DNA of 64,000 nt. Origin: Pseudovibrio sp. M1P-2-3 (lineage in GTDB: Bacteria > Pseudomonadota > Alphaproteobacteria > Rhizobiales > Stappiaceae). Shown here in pieces: positions 63,647-64,000 of this stretch. The number at the start of each line of letters is the position of its first letter. Positions within the stretch are counted from its first letter, which is position 1. The notes under the pieces are model-generated. The model did no database searches, was not told where the DNA came from, and saw nothing but the letters and a program-made list of their open reading frames with translations. The stretch covers positions 3,744,501-3,808,500 of the forward strand of contig NZ_JARRCW010000001.1 of the NCBI RefSeq assembly GCF_031501865.1, in the 5' to 3' direction. The position numbers were made by a program, and so were the translations under genes.

Positions 63647-64000
63647 CTAGAACGGGCAGGAACTGGAAAAACTTTGCCAAGCGCCGCCGTCGGGGTGGTA
63701 GAACTCAAGCGTATGGGCGTGTAGCTGCAGGCGCTGCGAAAAGTTCAAGGCCTCACCATCCGCATAAAATCTATCCCCAACGATAGGGTGCCCGAGCTCC
63801 AGCATATGAACTCTCAACTGATGGGATCTACCGGTCACCGGCATCAGCTTCACCAGTGTCGTGTGCTCTTCCCTCTGGATGATCTGCCAATTGGTTTGTG
63901 CCGAGCGCCCCAGCTCATGATCAACCATCTGTTTGGGCCGGTTGGGCCAATCGCACCGAAGTGGCAAATCCACCTGCCCTTCGTCTTCACAGATCTGCCC
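63647..64000 (-). CDS. rluA: RluA-family pseudouridine synthase, C-terminal part
   Basis: The frame is open to the window end. Visible residues include DLPLRCDWPNRPKQMVDHELGR, TNWQIIQRE, LMPVTGRSHQLRVHMLELGHPIVGDRFYA, and LQLHAHTLEFYHPDGG. This fits RluA, which modifies U746 of 23S rRNA and U32 of some tRNAs. The catalytic HRLD motif is outside the window. Confidence 0.9.
   Translation of the reverse strand, partial: GQICEDEGQVDLPLRCDWPNRPKQMVDHELGRSAQTNWQIIQREEHTTLVKLMPVTGRSHQLRVHMLELGHPIVGDRFYADGEALNFSQRLQLHAHTLEFYHPDGGAWQSFSSSCPF

Noticed and set aside
1-64000. CRISPR array or rRNA operon
   Set aside because: No regularly spaced direct repeats and no rRNA-like sequence were seen.

Overview
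The window looks like a chromosomal segment of a marine alphaproteobacterium, probably Rhizobiales/Stappiaceae-like (Pseudovibrio is my best guess from mid-range GC and gene content, not proven). Pointers are a SciP-type cell-cycle regulator next to mnmA, an Irr-type iron box, the carboxyspermidine polyamine route, two-gene ergothioneine synthesis, and dispersed palindromes of the rhizobial GAAAACCGG/CCCACTTTTC type. No rRNA operon, CRISPR array or complete prophage was seen. One elongator tRNA-Met is present.

Layout. 1-5268: end of a DUF58 protein and two large membrane proteins (BatA/DUF4159 and a von Willebrand/amidotransferase-like protein), a MoxR-associated envelope operon. 5287-11396: GNAT, Nudix, metallophosphoesterase, a membrane-anchored unknown, SciP, and MnmA. 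11646-16010: tRNA-Met, then an accessory island. The island holds three tandem tail-collar (MdpB-like) proteins with a DUF6916 protein and a GNAT enzyme, bounded by two copies of a ~110-bp repeat, followed by a decayed IS5-family element.

16107-23470: the most interesting part. It is a tightly coupled minus-strand operon of a NodU/CmcH-type carbamoyltransferase, a TPR/LpxL-like acyltransferase fusion, a radical SAM enzyme and a cytochrome P450, with an OprB-type porin just upstream. It looks like a compact biosynthetic cluster whose product I cannot name. 23813-29310: DUF1800/DUF1501 pair, a VOC protein divergent from SoxR with a clear SoxR operator between them, a small secreted protein and a 292-aa unknown. 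29366-34720: a complete arginine-to-spermidine pathway (SpeA, carboxyspermidine dehydrogenase and decarboxylase, SpeB).

35134-39438: amidase, MATE exporter, glyoxalase-related protein and TauE/SafE transporter. 39657-44821: imelysin, di-heme oxidoreductase, imelysin and DUF1513, an iron-related operon with an Irr-type ICE motif upstream. 45162-52908: SDR, EgtD/EgtB, PanB, LysR, DUF427, PstS-like protein and SugE/Gdx. 53455-57906: two Old Yellow Enzymes, one divergent from a LysR gene, the other in a TetR/YciI operon with two 16-bp palindromic operators in its promoter (NemR-like electrophile response). 58309-60528: SqdB and a GT4 glycosyltransferase, a putative sulfolipid pair. 60658-63333: AdhE behind an FNR-type box. 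63647-64000: the C-terminal part of RluA.

Starts were moved from the longest open frame wherever a Shine-Dalgarno sequence or family alignment favoured an internal codon; the reason is given in each entry.
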